Shown piece after piece: positions 8,865 through 17,319 of a stretch of 64,000 nt of DNA. The translations under genes were made by a program, and so were the position numbers. A model generated the notes under the pieces. It worked only from the letters and a program-made list of their open reading frames with translations. It was not told where the DNA came from and did no database searches. Source of the stretch: Pseudomonadota bacterium (GTDB lineage: Bacteria > Myxococcota_A > UBA796 > GCA-2862545). The stretch is from contig SXOB01000092.1 in NCBI GenBank assembly GCA_005776945.1, forward strand, positions 62,001 to 126,000. Direction: 5' to 3'. How positions within the stretch are numbered: the first letter of the stretch is position 1; each line of letters opens with the position of its first letter.

Positions 8865-9310
8865 GCCGCAAACGACGACTCTGGGCCCGTCTCGTGACCC
8901 TGGGCCACCAAGAGTTCGACCGCGAGGCGTACGGTCGCTTCGTGGACGCGCCCGCCGGTGTCGACCTGAAAGTCTGAACCCCGATCCGGGCGCGCCGGGT
9001 CCCAGACCTCGGCGACACGGACCACCGGGTACGACATCCGGAAGTCGCTCTCCACCGCGCGACGCGCCGCATAGTTCACGCCGTCCATGAGGGCGCGCGG
9101 GTCGGTGACCGCCCCGAGCGCAGTGCCAGACGCTGTGCCCGTTCGACGCTCGACGACCATGAGAACGGCGTCCCGGTCGTCTTCCCAGGTTCCGCCCTTT
9201 GGCACCATGAGCCAGGTCTCGGTCGGCACCGCAGCCGGAATCGCCCGGACGGTCAGGTCGGACTGGACGGCGTGGGTCGCACAACCCAAAGCGGTGAGCA
9301 GAACCAACAT
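8840..9310 (-). CDS. Hypothetical lipoprotein
   Basis: ATG 9310 has GGGAGG 6 nt upstream, giving 156 residues. It starts MLVLLTALGCATHA, a short lipoprotein signal with lipobox ALGC and no basic n-region. The mature part has a VRVAEVWDP stretch and alternating beta/alpha character; no family is recognised. It ends inside the opposing glutaredoxin gene. Upstream lies a 180-nt intergenic region shared with the divergent outer-membrane protein gene at 9491. Confidence 0.68.
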   Translation of the reverse strand: MLVLLTALGCATHAVQSDLTVRAIPAAVPTETWLMVPKGGTWEDDRDAVLMVVERRTGTASGTALGAVTDPRALMDGVNYAARRAVESDFRMSYPVVRVAEVWDPARPDRGSDFQVDTGGRVHEATVRLAVELLVAQGHETGPESSFAAHFVEAAL

Positions 9311-9490
9311 GACGACCTCCCGTGGGTCCAGGGACCCTCGACAGCTCTTTCGACACATCGGGGCGATGATGTGAGGCCCTTGGGTCAAACGCCCGGATGT
9401 TGCGCTGTGTGGGCGGATCTTGCCGTGTTAGAGTCCGCGTGCGGTTCCCCGCCGCCCTGCCCCTCCCCCATCCCCACCCCTGCGTGACCC

Positions 9491-10966
9491 ATGATTCTCA
9501 GCCTTTCCGTTGCCTGGGCGGTCGCCCAGGACCTGCCGGCCGTGGACGGCCAGGCCTGGTCGCCCCCCATCGATTCCCACACGACGCTCTGGACGGAGTC
9601 GAGCGCGGTTCGCGACGAAGGTTTCGCCGACGTCGCCGCCTGGACCTCCTACGGCTACCGGCCTTTGCGCGCGCTCGACAGGACCGGCGACCGCGAAGTT
9701 CTGCTCAGCGACCTTTGGACGACGGACATCGTCGGAAGCGTTCATTGGGGCCGCTTCCGCGCAGGCGCCGACCTTCCCCTCGTCTTCCTCGGAGCGGGCC
9801 TGGGGCCCACGGCCGCCGGCATCGGCGACCTCGCCGTAGACGTCAAGGCGAACGTGCTCGACGGCGCCACTGGACCCGTCGGCGCTGCGCTTGGCGGACG
9901 CCTCCAACTGCCGACGTCGTCGCTCGCGCTTCCAGTCGGCCTCGGCGGCACCGGCGGCGAGTTGTACGGCGTCCTCGACACCAAGCAGGGTCCGTTCGCC
10001 GTCGCGTTGCAGGCCGGCACGCGCAGCATTCCTCGCGCCGAGTGGGGTTCCACGGTTTTCGACGACCACTTCTTCGGTCGAGTTGCCGGCACCTACGAGG
10101 CGAGCGCCATCCTTGGCGCGTCGGCCGAGCTCGGCGTCGCGACGAATTGGTCGCCGCGCACGAACCCGGGCGGGACCGCCGCGGAGTTGCTCGGGGGCGG
10201 TTGGTGGCAGGTCGATCCGATGTGGCGGGTGCGCGCGGGCCTTGGCGCCGGCCTTGGCGTCGCCCCTGGCACGGCCGGTTTCCGGGCGCTTGCGTCGGTG
10301 GCCTATACGCCACCGGAGCGCCCCGACCGCGACCTCGATGGCCTTGCCGACCGGGAGGACCGGTGCCCGATGGTCGCCGAAGACGTCGACGGCTTTGCAG
10401 ACGAAGACGGCTGCGCGGACGACGCCGTCCTCGTCAGCCTTCGCCTCTTCGACGAGCGGGGTCGCCCCGTCCCTGGTGCTCAGGTCCGTGTCGTCGGCCC
10501 TGAGACGCGCAACATCGACCCGAGCGGCCCCGTCGAATTGCACCCCGGCACCTACGAGATGCGCGCCTGGGCGGATGGCTACGACCCCGTTGAGCGCGTC
10601 CTCGTCGTTCCACCGGGCTTCAGCTTTGCGGCGGCGGTGGCGATTCCCGAACGAATCGGAACCCTCGCCGTCCGCGCCGTGGGCCCCGACGGCCGTCCAG
10701 TCCCTGCCACGTTCAGCGTATCAGGCAGCCCCATGCGGCCAGCCGACGGCCAGGCCCTGCCGCTGAGCGTCGGCGAACATGCCGTTGTGGTGTCGTCGCC
10801 AGACTACCCGGCCCAAGCCGTCAGCCTGCTGATCGAACGGGGCGACGTCCGCGAATGGACCGCCGTCTTTGGCGCGCCTTCCGCCGCACCCGGCATGCGG
10901 CCCGATGGGATCGGCGCCGTGGAGCGCGACGACTCCGCGGTTGCGGATGCCTCTCGTTCGCGCTGA
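9491..10966 (+). CDS. Outer-membrane beta-barrel protein with TSP3-like repeats
   Basis: 491 residues beginning MILSLSVAWAVAQ, a short cleavable signal (cleavage near AVAQ). Residues about 30-275 have alternating aromatic/Gly-rich strands typical of an OmpA-like or transporter-type barrel. They are followed by Asp-rich calcium-binding TSP3-like units ('DRDLDGLADREDRCP', 'EDVDGFADEDGC'). Two carboxypeptidase-regulatory-like Ig folds then follow ('RGRPVPGAQVRV', 'DGRPVPATFSV'). In related OmpA-type proteins the TSP3 linker leads to a peptidoglycan-binding OmpA domain; that domain is absent here. Structural or adhesion roles are possible. Upstream sequence is C-rich with no clear Shine-Dalgarno. 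Confidence 0.72.
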   Translation: MILSLSVAWAVAQDLPAVDGQAWSPPIDSHTTLWTESSAVRDEGFADVAAWTSYGYRPLRALDRTGDREVLLSDLWTTDIVGSVHWGRFRAGADLPLVFLGAGLGPTAAGIGDLAVDVKANVLDGATGPVGAALGGRLQLPTSSLALPVGLGGTGGELYGVLDTKQGPFAVALQAGTRSIPRAEWGSTVFDDHFFGRVAGTYEASAILGASAELGVATNWSPRTNPGGTAAELLGGGWWQVDPMWRVRAGLGAGLGVAPGTAGFRALASVAYTPPERPDRDLDGLADREDRCPMVAEDVDGFADEDGCADDAVLVSLRLFDERGRPVPGAQVRVVGPETRNIDPSGPVELHPGTYEMRAWADGYDPVERVLVVPPGFSFAAAVAIPERIGTLAVRAVGPDGRPVPATFSVSGSPMRPADGQALPLSVGEHAVVVSSPDYPAQAVSLLIERGDVREWTAVFGAPSAAPGMRPDGIGAVERDDSAVADASRSR

Positions 10967-10995
10967 GCGGTGATAGCGGCCGGCCGGAGGTTCTC

Positions 10996-11379
10996 GTGAA
11001 GCACCTGATCCTGGCCAGCCTGTTCCTTTCCGCCCCCGCCCTCGCTTGTCCCGGCAAGGCCGGCGGAGACGCCGCGACCACCGCGTCTTCGAAGGCCGAT
11101 TGGCTCGGGTCCAACTGCGGGTACGCGACGGCCAGCATGGCGCAGAAGGTGCTGACCGACGGCGTCGACTACGCCTGGTCGGGTGTGCTGGCGAAGGCCC
11201 AGGGCGAGCTTCCAAGCGAGGTCGCCGCGCCGTTCGTCGCCAACGGCGCCCGCGTCGTCGCGAACATCGTGCTGCAGGGCGCTGACGTGACGCAGCGCCT
11301 CGACCTGCGCGGCAAGGAACTGACGGTCGACGGCGTCCGGTACGTCGTCGTCACATCTGTGGCGCCCAAGGCCACCTGA
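10996..11379 (+). CDS. Secreted hypothetical protein
   Basis: GTG 10996 has GGAGG 5 nt upstream and encodes a classical signal peptide (residues 1-17, LASLFLSAPALA cut before CPGK). Mature size is about 110 residues. The open frame starts far upstream (10855) but that part overlaps the barrel gene and lacks coding character. The first mature residue is Cys, so lipidation is possible, although ALA-C is also compatible with signal peptidase I. A second cysteine occurs in 'SNCGYA'. Unrecognised family. Next gene begins 2 nt after its stop. Confidence 0.7.
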   Translation: MKHLILASLFLSAPALACPGKAGGDAATTASSKADWLGSNCGYATASMAQKVLTDGVDYAWSGVLAKAQGELPSEVAAPFVANGARVVANIVLQGADVTQRLDLRGKELTVDGVRYVVVTSVAPKAT

Positions 11380-11381
11380 AC

Positions 11382-11834
11382 GTGGGGCGCTGCCCCCGGT
11401 GCCAGGTCCCGCTCCTTTCGGCTGACCTCGACGGCATCCCGGTGACGCACTGTCCCCGTTGCGTCGGGGCCTGGGTGGAGACGCGACACGTCATCGGCTT
11501 CCTCGACGCGTTGGCGCCGAAGCTCGCGCCCGATGTCACCGCGAACTCCTCGCTGAACGCCGCTCCGGATCCTGGCCCTGTCGCTCGCTGCCCCGGCTGC
11601 GGCGGCGCACCGACGTTGGGTGGGTTCATGAACGCTCCTCACGTTCGCATCGATCATTGCTCCAAGTGCGCGGCGAGCTGGCTCGACGGCCCCGAGATTG
11701 GCACCATGGTTCGCCAGCGCGCCATCGCTGCTGCGAGAAGCGCCGACACTGCGCAGTGGCACGCCCAGGAGCGCGAAGGCGTCAATCGACGCCTTGGCCT
11801 CCAGATCGGTCGACGCGAGCCCCGCTTGGGCTGA
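11382..11834 (+). CDS. TFIIB-type zinc-ribbon protein
   Basis: 150 residues from GTG 11382. Two copies of a short zinc ribbon are visible: CPRC...CPRC (residues 4-27) and CPGC...CSKC (about 70-95), the zf-TFIIB arrangement of paired CxxC knuckles with 'GAWV'/'ASWL' following the second pair of each. The C-terminus is basic and helical. Such proteins are common in deltaproteobacteria and their role is unknown; nucleic-acid or protein binding is possible. It lies 2 nt after the secreted protein, so they are probably co-transcribed. Confidence 0.75.
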   Translation: MGRCPRCQVPLLSADLDGIPVTHCPRCVGAWVETRHVIGFLDALAPKLAPDVTANSSLNAAPDPGPVARCPGCGGAPTLGGFMNAPHVRIDHCSKCAASWLDGPEIGTMVRQRAIAAARSADTAQWHAQEREGVNRRLGLQIGRREPRLG

Positions 11835-11896
11835 ACAATCCGAGGTGCCGCCTGTTCGGCGGTCACGGCGGCGGCTACAACCCGATGGGAGGCGAC

Positions 11897-12241
11897 ATGG
11901 CGCGCTGGTGGGTGTTCCTCGCGGGTTGCGGCGAGGTCACGGCGGACACGTGGGGCGAGGACTACAGCGACGCGTCCTGCAAGTTCATGCGCGACTGCCA
12001 AGAACTTGATTTCTACCGCCTCTACGAATCGGTCGATGGCTGCGTCAAGGAGCAGTCCGAATACTTCGAGAGCGTAGCGCCCATCCTCGCGACCTGTGGC
12101 TTCAATGCCACGGCGGCGGAAGAGTGCCTCGACGCGACGAAGGGGTCCTGCGAGGACTTCGCGAACGACGAGGAAGACATCCTCGTCACCTGCGGCCAGG
12201 TCTGGGACTGCGACTACGGCGGGTTCGGCACCATGCAGTGA
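11897..12241 (+). CDS. Small Cys-rich lipoprotein
   Basis: ATG 11897 with GGGAGG 5 nt upstream gives 114 residues. N-terminus MARWWVFLAGCGEV has a short Trp-containing lipoprotein signal with lipobox FLAGC. The mature part is acidic with about eight cysteines in pairs ('CKFMRDC', 'ATCGFNATAAEECLD', 'TCGQVWDCD'), consistent with a disulfide-stabilised extracytoplasmic fold. It resembles many small lineage-specific myxobacterial lipoproteins. Function unknown. The upstream frame is a shadow of the zinc-ribbon gene. Confidence 0.7.
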   Translation: MARWWVFLAGCGEVTADTWGEDYSDASCKFMRDCQELDFYRLYESVDGCVKEQSEYFESVAPILATCGFNATAAEECLDATKGSCEDFANDEEDILVTCGQVWDCDYGGFGTMQ

Positions 12242-12278
12242 GGGCACCGGGGGCGGCGGAGGGGCCGCCAAACGGTGA

Positions 12279-12614
12279 CTAGGGAACGCCTCCCCGCGCG
12301 ACGTAGGTGGAGATCGAGCCGGGGACCGGCACGTCGAGGATGCGCGCGCCAAATCCCCTCGGCGCCCCCGCACCCTGGTCCGAGAGTCGCACCCAGGTCA
12401 CATCGCAATGGACCGCCACCGCGACGCCGTCGATGGACATCTCCACCGCGACGCGGGAACCCAGTCCGGGCAGGTGGTCCACCCTCGCGAACAGGCCGTC
12501 CACCGAGAGGTTGAGCACGCGCCCCGGCGCTCGACGACCCAAGTCCTCGACGAAGGCGGCAAGGTCACAGCGAACGCGTTCAGCGCGCGGAACCACCCGA
12601 CCCCCTGATTCCAT
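12279..12614 (-). CDS. PilZ-domain protein
   Basis: 111 residues. The PilZ hallmark is present: basic segment 'RAERVRCDL' (RxxxR-like) followed by 'NLSVDGLFAR', fitting [DN]x[SA]xxG. Beta strands ending in 'VAVHCDVTWVRL' complete a single PilZ domain. PilZ domains bind cyclic-di-GMP and modulate motility, exopolysaccharide or regulators; here it stands alone. The conserved residues suggest ligand binding is retained. Divergently oriented to the Hcp-like gene, convergent with the preceding lipoprotein. Confidence 0.75.
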   Translation of the reverse strand: MESGGRVVPRAERVRCDLAAFVEDLGRRAPGRVLNLSVDGLFARVDHLPGLGSRVAVEMSIDGVAVAVHCDVTWVRLSDQGAGAPRGFGARILDVPVPGSISTYVARGGVP

Positions 12615-12659
12615 CTACCCCCGCCCGGTCACATCGGGTACGTCCGGTTGGGAGGACGG

Positions 12660-14333
12660 ATGTGGTTGGCCGCCTTGTTGGCCTGTCGACCGAGCCCCGA
12701 CGCCATCGACATGGCCGTTGAGGCCTGGGCGTTGGACTTGCATGAGCGCGGCGTCGTCCCGACCCCCTCCCAGGTCCAGGAGGCGCATGAAGCGGCGTGC
12801 TCGGCCCGCGTCCGGGCCTCCTGCGAACCTTGGGCCCAAATGCGCCCGCAAGGCCCAGACTGGCTCACGATCGACACGCGCTTCTCTGACCCATGCGACA
12901 GCGGCGACGCGCTCGCCTGCATCCTCGTCGGCTGGGCCAACAGCCGCACGATTCCGGGGCGGCCATCGCTCGACGGACGAAACCTGGAGCGTGCCTGGCA
13001 GGCCTTCGACTCGGCTTGCAGCTCAGGGCTGGCGGCCGCGTGTACCGAGCGCGCGTCCATGGCACGGCTGGGTGCGGGCACGGTGCGCGACCTTGCGGCC
13101 GCGTGGCGCGACTACGGCGTCGCATGCGACCTCGGCCACGCCCAAGGATGCAGGGAGTTGGGTAAACTCGCGCTCGAAGGGGCCGTCGTCCCTTCCAATG
13201 TGATCGACGCCCGTGCACGGCTGACTGTGGCCTGCGACGCCGGCGACGCGCTCGGTTGCGCCGCGCTGGCGGACCTCATGTTGCGCGGAGTCGACCGCGA
13301 CCCCGACCCCGAGACGGCCGGCCAGCTCTGGGCCAAGGCCTGCACCTCCGGTCACGTGGACAGCTGCCTGCGACTCGGCGAGGCCCATGCCCACGGCGTC
13401 GTACCCATCGCCGTTCCCGAAGCTGCCGTGGCTCGTTTCCGCGAGGCGTGCGACGCTCAACGCCTCGCGGGTTGCGCAGGCCTCGGTGCGCTCCTTGAAC
13501 GAGGCTGGGGAGCACCGCCGGACCCCACGGCCGCCATTCACGTCTTGCGAGGCGCATGCCAGTTGGGCCAACCCGCCGCCTGTCGCCGCCTCGGCGACGC
13601 CTTCGACTTCGCGCGCGGCGTCGATGGCGCCACGGCCACGGCCCCGTATGCTCAAGCATGCGATGCTGGCGACGGCGACGCGTGTTTCCAACTCGGCTGG
13701 ATCTACGAAACTGGCCAAGGCGTAGCCCGCTACGAGGGCGCCGCGGAGCGCGCCTACGACCGCGGTTGCCGACAGGGACACGGACCGTCCTGTACCAACC
13801 TGGGCGCCCTGGCCCGGGACGGCCGCGGTGTCGCCGAAAACGACAGCCGCGCCAACGCGTGGTTCGGCCTTGGCTGCGACCTTGGGGACCCGTCCGCCTG
13901 CACGAACCTTGGACGTCAACTCTCACGAGGGGACGGCGGTGCCATGGACTTGCGCCGTTCGGTTTCGCTCCACGAACGCGCATGTGCCCAGGGCCTTGCG
14001 AGCGGGTGCAACAACCTTGCGATGATGATCGAAGCGGGGCGCGGCATCACCGCCGACGCAGTGTGGGCCCACTCGTTGTTCGAACATGCATGTCGAGCCG
14101 GCGACGCCGCAGCGTGCACCAACCTCGCACGCCGCTACGCCGACGGGGTCGGGATCCCGCGCGACGACGTCCGCGCCACGGACCTGCTCGACGGCGCCTG
14201 CCAGATGGGCCTCGGCGTGGCATGCACGACTTTGGCTTGGCGCCTCGCCAACGGACTGGGAGCACCGCGCGACGCCGTCCGCGCCGAAGCCGCTCGCGTG
14301 CGGGCATGTTCCCTCGGCGAGCCCTGCCCCTAG
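12660..14333 (+). CDS. Hcp-like Sel1-repeat lipoprotein
   Basis: ATG 12660 follows GGAGGAC, giving 557 residues. The N-terminus MWLAALLACRPSPD is another short Trp-initiated lipoprotein signal. From about residue 90 on, ~12 Sel1-type alpha/alpha repeats run to the end. Each has a Cys pair and the pattern ACDxGDxxxCxxLG...GxGVxxD, e.g. 'ACDLGHAQGCRELG' and 'ACDAGDGDACFQLG'. Paired cysteines per repeat are the signature of Helicobacter cysteine-rich (Hcp) proteins, in which each repeat is disulfide-locked. An extracytoplasmic protein-interaction scaffold is likely; enzymatic activity cannot be inferred. Confidence 0.85.
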   Translation: MWLAALLACRPSPDAIDMAVEAWALDLHERGVVPTPSQVQEAHEAACSARVRASCEPWAQMRPQGPDWLTIDTRFSDPCDSGDALACILVGWANSRTIPGRPSLDGRNLERAWQAFDSACSSGLAAACTERASMARLGAGTVRDLAAAWRDYGVACDLGHAQGCRELGKLALEGAVVPSNVIDARARLTVACDAGDALGCAALADLMLRGVDRDPDPETAGQLWAKACTSGHVDSCLRLGEAHAHGVVPIAVPEAAVARFREACDAQRLAGCAGLGALLERGWGAPPDPTAAIHVLRGACQLGQPAACRRLGDAFDFARGVDGATATAPYAQACDAGDGDACFQLGWIYETGQGVARYEGAAERAYDRGCRQGHGPSCTNLGALARDGRGVAENDSRANAWFGLGCDLGDPSACTNLGRQLSRGDGGAMDLRRSVSLHERACAQGLASGCNNLAMMIEAGRGITADAVWAHSLFEHACRAGDAAACTNLARRYADGVGIPRDDVRATDLLDGACQMGLGVACTTLAWRLANGLGAPRDAVRAEAARVRACSLGEPCP

Positions 14334-14383
14334 CGGGCCACAACCGCACCCTTGCGAATGCAACCGGGGATCCGCCGCGCGTC

Positions 14384-14412
14384 TTGCGTCTGCAGGTAGA
14401 ACATGTTCTAGT
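14384..14412 (+). promoter_or_regulatory. Candidate promoter of the amine-oxidase gene
   Basis: A TTGCGT (14384-14389) is followed after 17 nt by TCTAGT (14407-14412), or after 19 nt by TAGTTC. The distal palindromic operator (14397-14410) occupies the spacer and part of the -10. This would place the start of transcription about 10-15 nt before the ATG at 14430. Weak consensus, so offered as a candidate only. Confidence 0.35.
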
Positions 14413-14437
14413 TCGGTCGGGAGTAGAACATGTTTCA
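14397..14437 (+). promoter_or_regulatory. Tandem palindromic operator upstream of amine-oxidase gene
   Basis: TAGAACATGTTCTA (14397-14410) is a perfect 14-bp palindrome. A second copy, TAGAACATGTTTCA (14424-14437), matches it at 11 consecutive positions plus one further position and contains the ATG start codon (14430-14432). Centres are 27 bp apart. The geometry is that of two dimer sites on one promoter and start region, as expected for a repressor. The half-site is GAAC with a 2-bp spacer. The regulator is unknown and not encoded beside it. Confidence 0.6.
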
Positions 14438-15746
14438 CTCGCGTCGGATCGCCATCGTCGGGGGAGGCGGTTCTGGCATCACGGCGGCTTGGCTCCTCGA
14501 CCCCTGCCATGACGTCACGCTCTTCGAGGCTGCGCCTTCGTTGGGAGGTCATGCCCACACGGTCTCCGTCGAAATCGACGGCCTGACGTGCCCCGTCGAC
14601 GACGGCGCCGCCTGGTTTTCAGACCCGCTCTACCCCCACATGCTGCGGCTCCTGGAACTCGTCGGCGCGAGCACGCGACGCGTCGGCATGAGTTGGGGTT
14701 TCGAGGACACCACTCGAGACACGACGCCGTTGAACCTGCCACCCCACGGCGTGCTCGGCGCCTTCCAACTGCTCGCAAAGGGCGCGTGGTGGTCGGACCT
14801 CGTCCGCCTCGACAACGCGTTGCGTGCAGCCGAGCCGCTCGTCGCGGAGCGCAAGACGGATTGGAGGTGGACGGACTTCGTGGCCCACCACCGCCTCTCC
14901 CCCCGCTTCGCCGCCAAGGTCCTCACGCCCATCGTCGCAGGGGCCTGGGGCGCGCCCGCCGACCGCATCGCCGAAATGAGCGCGTACACCTTGCTCAAGT
15001 ATATGGTCCTGCACCGGCCCTCGACCCTCGCGCCGTTCTCCTGGCACGTCCTCCGCGGTGGCGTCGCTAACTACGTCGAACGCGTCGCGAGCCACCTCAC
15101 ACGCGCGGTTGTCCACCGCGGTACCCCCGTCACAGCGCTGCGGCGCGACGCCCTCGGCTGGATCGTTTCGACCGAAGGCCAGGAGGCCCGGTTCGACGAG
15201 GTCGTGCTCGCAGTTGGCGCCGGCGTCGCGCAACGTCTCCTCAAGGGCGTTGCAGGTGTCGAGCGATTGGCCGCACACGTCGGCGCCGTAGAAACCTATC
15301 GGACACGGGTGGCGACGCATTCCGACGTCCGCCACATGCCTCGTCGCCGCAGCGACTGGAACGTCGCCAACCTCCGGTTTGACGGCCAGAACAGCCGGAT
15401 GACGATTTGGTCCGGCCATCCGTGGGGCCTGCCCGTCTTTACGACGCCCATCGGCGAAGGTCCCTTGCCTGCACGCACGCATCACGTGTCCACTTTCGAA
15501 TTGCCTCTGCTCACGCCGGATCATCACCGCGGGCAGAGGGCGCTCGGCGGCCTCCAAGGCGAGGCGGGTCTTCACATCGCCGGAGACTGGACGCGGGACA
15601 TCGGTTCGCATGAGGATGCCGTCGACTCGGCGATCGCCGTTTGCGAACGCATGGCCCCCCATTCCCCCAACCTCGCGCGTCTTCGCCTGCCGCGAGTCAC
15701 CCGTTTCGGAGCACCGATCGGCAACCCAGAGGGGGTCGCGGCATGA
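14430..15746 (+). CDS. FAD-dependent amine-oxidase-like protein (COG2907 type)
   Basis: 438 residues starting MFHSRRIAIVGGGGSGITAA, a Rossmann GxGxxG dinucleotide-binding motif. It is followed by 'LFEAAPSLGGHAHTVSV', typical of flavin amine oxidase/desaturase-like proteins, and a C-terminal FAD contact 'HIAGDWT'. It fits the predicted NAD/FAD-binding proteins (COG2907) often found in light- or singlet-oxygen-responsive clusters with photolyase, DUF1365 and cyclopropane-fatty-acid synthase genes; those partners are not adjacent here. Substrate is unknown, lipid or carotenoid modification being the usual guess. A tandem palindrome covers its promoter and start codon. Its stop overlaps the next gene (ATGA). 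Confidence 0.8.
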   Translation: MFHSRRIAIVGGGGSGITAAWLLDPCHDVTLFEAAPSLGGHAHTVSVEIDGLTCPVDDGAAWFSDPLYPHMLRLLELVGASTRRVGMSWGFEDTTRDTTPLNLPPHGVLGAFQLLAKGAWWSDLVRLDNALRAAEPLVAERKTDWRWTDFVAHHRLSPRFAAKVLTPIVAGAWGAPADRIAEMSAYTLLKYMVLHRPSTLAPFSWHVLRGGVANYVERVASHLTRAVVHRGTPVTALRRDALGWIVSTEGQEARFDEVVLAVGAGVAQRLLKGVAGVERLAAHVGAVETYRTRVATHSDVRHMPRRRSDWNVANLRFDGQNSRMTIWSGHPWGLPVFTTPIGEGPLPARTHHVSTFELPLLTPDHHRGQRALGGLQGEAGLHIAGDWTRDIGSHEDAVDSAIAVCERMAPHSPNLARLRLPRVTRFGAPIGNPEGVAA

Positions 15747-16216
15747 CCGCCCTGCTGGCCGCCCTCGCCGTCGCCTACCTGCTCCTTCACGCCGGTCCCA
15801 TGCTTGGGGCCTTTCATCGCCCGTCGATCGCCGGAGGGACCCGTTGGTCGTTCTTCCTCTCCGAGGTCTTCTTGTTCTGCGCGGTGGCACAGGCCTGGCC
15901 CGACCTGGCAACGACGTGGTGGGGACCCACCTTGCTGGTGTTTCACATCTCGAGCCACTTGCTCTACGCGGCCGCGGACGCCTTGGCTCACGACCGACTC
16001 GTCGCCTTCGCCATGGCTGACCGCAAACGCCAACCTGTCCGTTGGGCGCTCAAGGCGGTCGGCCTCGCGGCCGACGCGGCAGCCCACGCCATCTTTGTCG
16101 TCTGGGTACTCGCCCGACTGCCCACATTCTGGATTCTCGTCGCCATGACGGGCGGGGCGTTCGTCTACGTCATCACGACATCCGCCTACGTGCGCGAAGC
16201 CAAAGCGGCCGTCTGA
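15743..16216 (+). CDS. Small integral membrane protein
   Basis: ATG 15743 overlaps the preceding stop as ATGA, giving 157 residues with four or five hydrophobic segments (around 1-17, 32-50, 58-75, 100-120, 125-145). Conserved-looking polar residues lie in membrane regions, such as His in 'LLLHAGPM' and 'FHISSHLL'. No family recognised. Translational coupling indicates it works with the flavoprotein, perhaps as its membrane partner. The open frame continues upstream to 15641, inside the flavoprotein gene, where it has no support. Confidence 0.7.
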   Translation: MTALLAALAVAYLLLHAGPMLGAFHRPSIAGGTRWSFFLSEVFLFCAVAQAWPDLATTWWGPTLLVFHISSHLLYAAADALAHDRLVAFAMADRKRQPVRWALKAVGLAADAAAHAIFVVWVLARLPTFWILVAMTGGAFVYVITTSAYVREAKAAV

Positions 16217-16219
16217 CCC

Positions 16220-16732
16220 TCATCGCTCCCATGGCGGCGGCTCCAAAGGCGCCTGCGCCTCGAAGCCCACGTCGATGATCTCGACCTCACGTTCGCCGCC
16301 GGGCGCCGCGTAGGTCACCGTGTCGCCTACGGTCCGGTCCATCATCGCCTTGCCCAACGGGCTGAGCCAACTGAGGATGCCCTTGGCGATGTCGACCTCG
16401 TCTTCCCCATAGATACGCCAAATGCGCGTAGCCCCGCTGTCGTCTTCGACCGTCACCGTCGCGCCAAACCGAACGCGGTCACCCGAAAGCTGACCCGGGT
16501 CGACGGGTCGGGCACGCTCCAGCCGTCCGATGAGGAATCGACGGCGGCTGTCGATCTCGCGCAGGCGCTTCTTGCCGTAGATGTACTCGGCATTCTCGGA
16601 GCGATCCCCAAGGGACGCCGCGAAGGACACCTCAGCGACGACCTTCGGGCGTTCTTCCTTCTCAAGCCACAAGACCTCGCGCTGCATCCGCTGTAGGCCT
16701 CGGACGGTGATGTAGTTGGGCGGCGCCGACAC
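16220..16732 (-). CDS. greB: GreB-type transcription elongation factor
   Basis: GTG 16732 gives 170 residues beginning MSAPPNYITVRGLQRMQ, which aligns with GreB (NYITPEGYQRL). The N-terminal coiled coil has 'EVSFAASLGDRSENAEYIYG', whose acidic Asp/Glu tip is required for stimulating RNA polymerase transcript cleavage. 'KKRLREIDSR' follows, then the C-terminal FKBP-like domain with 'DEVDIAKGILSWLSPLGKAM'. Longer in-frame starts up to 16966 run into the neighbouring gene. GreB rescues backtracked RNA polymerase. Third gene of a minus-strand cluster, 8 nt after the upstream stop. Confidence 0.9.
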   Translation of the reverse strand: MSAPPNYITVRGLQRMQREVLWLEKEERPKVVAEVSFAASLGDRSENAEYIYGKKRLREIDSRRRFLIGRLERARPVDPGQLSGDRVRFGATVTVEDDSGATRIWRIYGEDEVDIAKGILSWLSPLGKAMMDRTVGDTVTYAAPGGEREVEIIDVGFEAQAPLEPPPWER

Positions 16733-16740
16733 GCAGCACC

Positions 16741-17319
16741 CTATCGTGGAGGCGGGTGCGCCAACGTACTCGCGAGCTGCACCGACTGGGTCCATCGCAA
16801 CCCGTGGTGAAGAGCGCCCAAGCCGCAGCTCAGCGCGGCTCCCGACGCCGCACTCCGATGGGCCGTGTCCACGTCCAGCGCCAAGACCGCAACGGCGCCC
16901 GTCGCACCCCCCGCCCAAAAACCGGTGGCCGCGGCGTCGGAACGGCCATCGCGACCGACCGACCACACGAGCTGCCGCTCGAGCTCAGGCCACCGTCCAG
17001 GTGTGGTGTCTGCCCATGCCGCACGCTCGGAGAATGCGTTCTCGCGGCGGCGCGCGAGGTCAAGTGCCGCAACCGCGGTCAGCCCGTGCGCTGCCCCACC
17101 TACAGCCAGCGCAATTCCCCCTTCCTTCTGGTCCTGCCAAGCCAAAGCCGCGGCAGACCCCGCGACTACCTCGGCCAAGGCGATGCCAAGGAGCCGACGG
17201 GCGGACCGACGCGCACTGGCCACCCGTTCGGCATGGACCTCCCGAACGCCGCCGTCAGCAGCGAGCGCCGCGACGACCGCGAGGGACGCGATCAGAACGT
17301 GCCGTCCTGGAGGTTCCAC
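16741..17319 (-). CDS. Hypothetical membrane protein
   Basis: Start uncertain. GTG 17319 (192 residues) overlaps the upstream lipoprotein gene by 28 nt and includes a hydrophobic 'LIASLAVVAALAA' segment; GTG 17223 would omit it. Further hydrophobic stretches (LLGIALAEVVAGSAAALA, GGIALAVGGAAHGLTAVAAL, and a Gly/Ala-rich segment near 'WAGGATGAVAVLAL') suggest four membrane passes with an N-out topology. No known motif. Sits between FG-GAP lipoprotein and greB on the same strand and is presumably co-transcribed. Confidence 0.55.
   Translation of the reverse strand: MEPPGRHVLIASLAVVAALAADGGVREVHAERVASARRSARRLLGIALAEVVAGSAAALAWQDQKEGGIALAVGGAAHGLTAVAALDLARRRENAFSERAAWADTTPGRWPELERQLVWSVGRDGRSDAAATGFWAGGATGAVAVLALDVDTAHRSAASGAALSCGLGALHHGLRWTQSVQLASTLAHPPPR

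Noticed and set aside
14397-14410. LexA/SOS box
   Set aside because: The palindrome is GAAC with a 2-bp spacer, not the GAAC-N4-GTTC box of Gram-positive LexA, and the downstream gene is not a typical SOS gene.
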